From NCBI GenBank assembly GCA_035550655.1, contig DASZOU010000006.1, forward strand, positions 1 through 64,000: DNA of 64,000 nucleotides, given 5' to 3'. The notes below the pieces were generated by a model. The model saw only the letters and a program-made list of their open reading frames with translations, was not told the origin of the DNA and did not search any database. Of this stretch, positions 61,256 through 64,000 are shown in pieces (within the stretch, counting starts at the first letter, position 1; every line of letters begins with the position of its first letter). Position numbers and translations under genes: made by a program. Source of the DNA: DASZTV01 sp035550655 (GTDB lineage Bacteria > Actinomycetota > Actinomycetes > JAFAQI01).

Positions 61256-62473
61256 CTACTGATGCGACAGCCGCAGTCCCGGCCGCTTCCCGGGCTCGAC
61301 CAGGACGCAGTGCGTCCCGCGGTAGATCGTGGGCATGCACTTGTTGCAGTGGATGCAGGTCGCCGATTTCGCCGACCCGTCGCGCATCCGGTTGACCAGG
61401 TCCGGCTCGCGCAGCAGTGCCCGACCCATCGCGACGAAGTCGAAGCCCTCGGCGAACGCCGCCTCAACCGTGTCGATCCGCGTGATCCCGCCGAGCAGGA
61501 CGAGCGGCATCGACAGCGCAGCGCGGAACTGACGGGCCTCGCCGAGGAAGTACGCCTCCTCGTACGGGTACTCGGGCATGAACCGCTTGCCGACCAGCCG
61601 GAACGCCGGCCGCAGCACCGCCGGGAGCGTCGCGGCGAACTCCTTGCGCGGCACGTCGCCACGGAACAGGTACATGGGATTGGCGAGCGATCCGCCGCCG
61701 GTCAGCTCGAGCGCATCCAGATGGCCGTCCGACTCGAGCAGCTGCGCGATGGGAAGGCTGTCGGCGACCGTCAACCCGCGAGGTACGCCGTCCTCCATCT
61801 CGAACTTCGCGAGCACCGCCACGTCAAGGCCAACCGTCTCCCGGACCGCCTTGGCGATCTCCCGCGGGAACCGGGCACGGCGTTCGGTGTCGCCACCCCA
61901 CTCGTCACTGCGCTTGTTGAACCGCGGACTCATGAACGAGTTGATCAGGTAGTGGTGCCCCATGTGGATCTCGACTGCGTCGAACCCCGCCTCCGCGAGC
62001 AGGGCAGAGGCATTCGCGAAGTCGGAGATGGTCTGCTCGATCTCGACGACCGACATGGCGTGGTAGCGCGTTCCGAGTGGGCTGAACCCGCTGGACGCGG
62101 CGAGCGCCTTGGAACCCGTCACGCGGGCGTTGCCGATCGGGCCGGCGTGGCCGATCTGCGCGTTGACCGCGGCGCCCTCTGCGTGGACCGCGTCCACCAA
62201 CCGCCGCAGGTCCGGCACCAGCTCCGGACGCGGCACGAGCTCGTGGGGAGCGCCGCGCCCACCCGGCGACACCGCGCAGTACGCCACCGTCGTCATCCCG
62301 ACTCCGCCCGCGGCCATCTCGCGGTGGAAGTCGATGAGGGCATCGGAGACCTTGCCCTGGTAGCTCATGCCCTCGAACGTCGCGGCCTTGATGATGCGGT
62401 TACGCAACGTCAGCGGCCCCAGTCGGGCGGGGGCGAAGGCCTCAGGCTGCACCTGATCACTGGCGGAGGTCAC
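61256..62473 (-). CDS. NADH:flavin oxidoreductase (old yellow enzyme family)
   Basis: A 405-residue flavoprotein with a TIM barrel of OYE type: HAGPIGNARV, HMGHHYLINSFMSP and ALELTGGG correspond to FMN and substrate-binding loops. The C-terminus has a Cys cluster, CIHCNKCMPTIYRGTHC, resembling the iron-sulfur site of 2,4-dienoyl-CoA reductase relatives, but the large NAD/FAD domains of those enzymes are absent. It probably reduces an activated double bond in an enone or dienoyl-CoA. GTG start at 62473. Confidence 0.88.
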   Translation of the reverse strand: MTSASDQVQPEAFAPARLGPLTLRNRIIKAATFEGMSYQGKVSDALIDFHREMAAGGVGMTTVAYCAVSPGGRGAPHELVPRPELVPDLRRLVDAVHAEGAAVNAQIGHAGPIGNARVTGSKALAASSGFSPLGTRYHAMSVVEIEQTISDFANASALLAEAGFDAVEIHMGHHYLINSFMSPRFNKRSDEWGGDTERRARFPREIAKAVRETVGLDVAVLAKFEMEDGVPRGLTVADSLPIAQLLESDGHLDALELTGGGSLANPMYLFRGDVPRKEFAATLPAVLRPAFRLVGKRFMPEYPYEEAYFLGEARQFRAALSMPLVLLGGITRIDTVEAAFAEGFDFVAMGRALLREPDLVNRMRDGSAKSATCIHCNKCMPTIYRGTHCVLVEPGKRPGLRLSHQ

Positions 62474-62501
62474 GGCGCCAGTATGGCGGCGGCGTCCCGG
62501 G

Positions 62502-63296
62502 CTACATCTCCCAGACGGTGGGCCATGCGTCGGGGCGCAGCAGCGCCTCGGTGCCGCCGTCGATGAGCAGCAGCGTCCCGACGCAGAACTGGTTGTTGAG
62601 CAGGAAAGCCGCCGCGTCCGCGATCTCCGGCGGCGTCCCGCCACGCCCCATCGGCAGCGGGAACATCGCCACGAGCGGGCCGATCGTCGGGTCGTTGCGC
62701 TGCTCGGCGGCGAGCGGCGTCTCCACGAGGCCCGGCGCCAGCGCGTTGAGCCGTACGCCGGCCCCGATCCATTCCGGAGCCGTGGAGTGACGGCGGATCC
62801 AACGGGCGATGGCGGTCTTCGTCGCCGGGTACGCCGACACGGAGTCGGCGCGGTCTGCGAGCGCACCCGCGACCGTCTCGTCGCCGGCCAGGCAGGCTTC
62901 GACCAGATCGAGGGAGTAGCCGGGCTGGCAGGTCGTCGAGTTCGAGCTGATCGCGACCACGCTGCCGCCGCCGGCCGCGAGCTGTTCGCGCAAGCCGTCG
63001 ATCACCTCGACGGTGCCGAAGTAGTTGACGGACACCAGCAGCGAGGCGGCCCGGTCAGGCAACCCGGCGAGGCCCGCACACGTCACCACTCCCGACAGCC
63101 CGCCAGGGGCGGCGCCGCGGATGGCGGCTACGGCGCTCGCGCGGCCCTCGGGGGTGCCGAGATCCGCGATGACATCGGCGTCGACCCGGTCCACCGCGAT
63201 CACCTGGTGGCCGTCGTGCACGAGCCGCTCCCGGATGGCAGCGCCGATTCCCGACGCAGCGCCGGTGACGACGTACGGGCCACTCACGGCCGGCAC
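62502..63296 (-). CDS. Short-chain dehydrogenase/reductase, 3-alpha-HSD-like
   Basis: A 264-residue SDR. It has TGAASGIGAAI at the cofactor site, SSNSTT around the catalytic Ser and YPATKTAIARW as the YxxxK motif. The insert between them and the C-terminal DGGTEALLRPDAWPT resemble 3-alpha-hydroxysteroid dehydrogenase/carbonyl reductases. It lies 28 bases upstream of the OYE gene and is probably co-transcribed, forming a reductive pair. GTG at 63296; a GTG at 63284 is an alternative. Confidence 0.86.
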   Translation of the reverse strand: MPAVSGPYVVTGAASGIGAAIRERLVHDGHQVIAVDRVDADVIADLGTPEGRASAVAAIRGAAPGGLSGVVTCAGLAGLPDRAASLLVSVNYFGTVEVIDGLREQLAAGGGSVVAISSNSTTCQPGYSLDLVEACLAGDETVAGALADRADSVSAYPATKTAIARWIRRHSTAPEWIGAGVRLNALAPGLVETPLAAEQRNDPTIGPLVAMFPLPMGRGGTPPEIADAAAFLLNNQFCVGTLLLIDGGTEALLRPDAWPTVWEM

Positions 63297-63386
63297 GCGA
63301 TCACGACAAACGACGCAGCGCCGTACTTTTCGCCCATTTCCGTCATCTCACTTCACCTACATCGCCTAACACCCGATGCAACTTCT

Positions 63387-63413
63387 GCAGGGGAGCCCTG
63401 CCCTTCGGGAAGG
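63387..63413 (+). promoter_or_regulatory. Two adjacent hairpins in the leader of the membrane-sensor gene
   Basis: GCAGGG (63387-63392) pairs with CCCTGC (63396-63401), and CCTTC (63402-63406) with GAAGG (63409-63413). The second stem contains the probable ribosome site GGGAAGG 7 bases before the GTG at 63421, so folding could limit translation. Confidence 0.5.
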
Positions 63414-63420
63414 TTCGACC

Positions 63421-64000
63421 GTGTCCGACATGCTGGCGTGGCATCGCATCTACGGCGAGTCAGGCATCGCAAGCCTTGGCAAGCTGATCGGTGCCGCCAT
63501 CGCCGTCGTGCTGATGGCCCACTACGGCATCAACCCCGAGTACCACCACCGCTTCATCATCTATGCCTGGCTTGCCATCGGGCTGGTTCCGGTCACGATG
63601 CAGCGGCTGACGCCCTGGATGATGGTGCACGCGCCGAGGGTCGAGGTCCCCTATCTCCTGACGATGGGCGTGATCGACCAAGGTGTTGGTGTCGCCGTCG
63701 TCGCGCTGACCGGTGGGGTGTCCGGCCCGTTCTGGGTGATGATGCTGGTGACAACCGCCGGCGCCGCGGTGATCGCCCCCAACCTCGCCCTCGCCGTCGG
63801 CCAGTCGGTGTTCATGACCGGCAGCCTGGTGCTGGCGACGTGGATCGCGCACGACCTCACGAAAGCCACCGCGGGCCCGCTCATCCTCATCGGGCTGTCG
63901 TCCGCGATGATCGCTCTCCTCGGCAACGCCGTCTCGTCGCGCCTGGACCTGCAGCGAGTGCACGCAGACGCCGAACGAGACCAGCTGCGACGCACCGTCG
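63421..64000 (+). CDS. N-terminal part of a membrane sensor (histidine kinase or GGDEF/EAL type), cut by window edge
   Basis: 193 residues are visible without a stop. About six hydrophobic helices (roughly residues 17-34, 43-62, 75-92, 95-112, 118-140 and 147-165) are followed by a charged helical stretch (SSRLDLQRVHADAERDQLRR) that looks like the start of a coiled linker. This layout is usual for MASE-type sensors leading to kinase or cyclic-di-GMP domains outside the window. GTG start after GGGAAGG. The output domain, and hence the class, is unknown. Confidence 0.7.
   Translation, partial: MSDMLAWHRIYGESGIASLGKLIGAAIAVVLMAHYGINPEYHHRFIIYAWLAIGLVPVTMQRLTPWMMVHAPRVEVPYLLTMGVIDQGVGVAVVALTGGVSGPFWVMMLVTTAGAAVIAPNLALAVGQSVFMTGSLVLATWIAHDLTKATAGPLILIGLSSAMIALLGNAVSSRLDLQRVHADAERDQLRRTV

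Noticed and set aside
1..64000. CRISPR arrays, tRNA/rRNA genes, prophage or insertion sequences
   Set aside because: No regularly spaced repeats, clover-leaf patterns, integrase or transposase reading frames were found by eye; a covariance-model scan would be needed to exclude a small RNA.

Overview
This is a 64 kb piece of a high-GC actinobacterial chromosome. The evidence is the heavy G/C third-position bias, many GTG starts, an SCO4848-family small membrane protein, a mycothiol-dependent-isomerase-like DinB protein, an FprA-type ferredoxin reductase and a CxxHxxC-type small ferredoxin. I see no rRNA, tRNA, CRISPR array, integrase or transposase gene, and no intergenic gap longer than about 215 bases. 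The genus cannot be named from the sequence alone. All functions below are read from motifs and family resemblance, without database searches.

Layout. (1) 1-14.5 kb, mostly minus strand: a crotonase, a hotdog thioesterase, a P450-type ferredoxin and a TetR regulator; a divergent SDR; a tightly overlapping five-gene unit of two acyl-CoA dehydrogenases, two CoA ligases and an SDR; a PhnZ-like HD protein with a DinB/mycothiol enzyme on the plus strand; then a VOC protein and a HyuA/HyuB pair. (2) 14.7-20.8 kb, plus strand: CoA ligase, MaoC-like hydratase, crotonase, second CoA ligase, second crotonase. (3) 20.8-22.3 kb: a secreted protein and two small conserved proteins. (4) 22.5-33.8 kb, plus strand, nine nearly overlapping genes: a CoA ligase fused to an APH-type kinase, a cytochrome P450, a thiolase-like protein, a Rieske oxygenase, a CoA ligase, a short crotonase, a class III CoA-transferase and an amidohydrolase. 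(5) 33.8-41.3 kb: a branched-chain-amino-acid-type ABC importer (LivF, LivG, a fused LivH-LivM permease and a diverging lipoprotein binding protein) with two envelope proteins of unknown function. (6) 41.3-46.9 kb: two back-to-back TetR regulators, a crotonase, a DMT transporter, a secreted hydrolase and a DUF2277 protein. (7) 46.9-64 kb, more housekeeping in character: MFS carrier, complete ECF importer, FprA, DUF445 and Abi-alpha-like proteins, a MoxR/DUF58/transglutaminase unit, a secreted beta-propeller, an OYE-type reductase, an SDR and the start of a membrane sensor.

How the parts may work together. Regions 1, 2, 4 and 6 look like a catabolic island for one or more alicyclic, aromatic or steroid-like acids. 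The Liv-type importer would bring in a substrate, CoA ligases would activate it, the P450 and Rieske oxygenase would hydroxylate it, and dehydrogenases, hydratases, SDRs and thiolase-like enzymes would shorten it. The TetR proteins probably respond to acyl-CoA or the substrate. The ferredoxin at 1.3 kb and FprA at 52-53 kb could supply electrons to the P450. The most unusual element is the 879-residue ligase-kinase fusion at 22.5 kb. It joins in one chain two activities known to act in sequence on 4-hydroxy acids in levulinate catabolism (LvaE and LvaA), suggesting activation followed by phosphorylation of a hydroxyacyl-CoA. A nested inverted repeat lies directly upstream of it.
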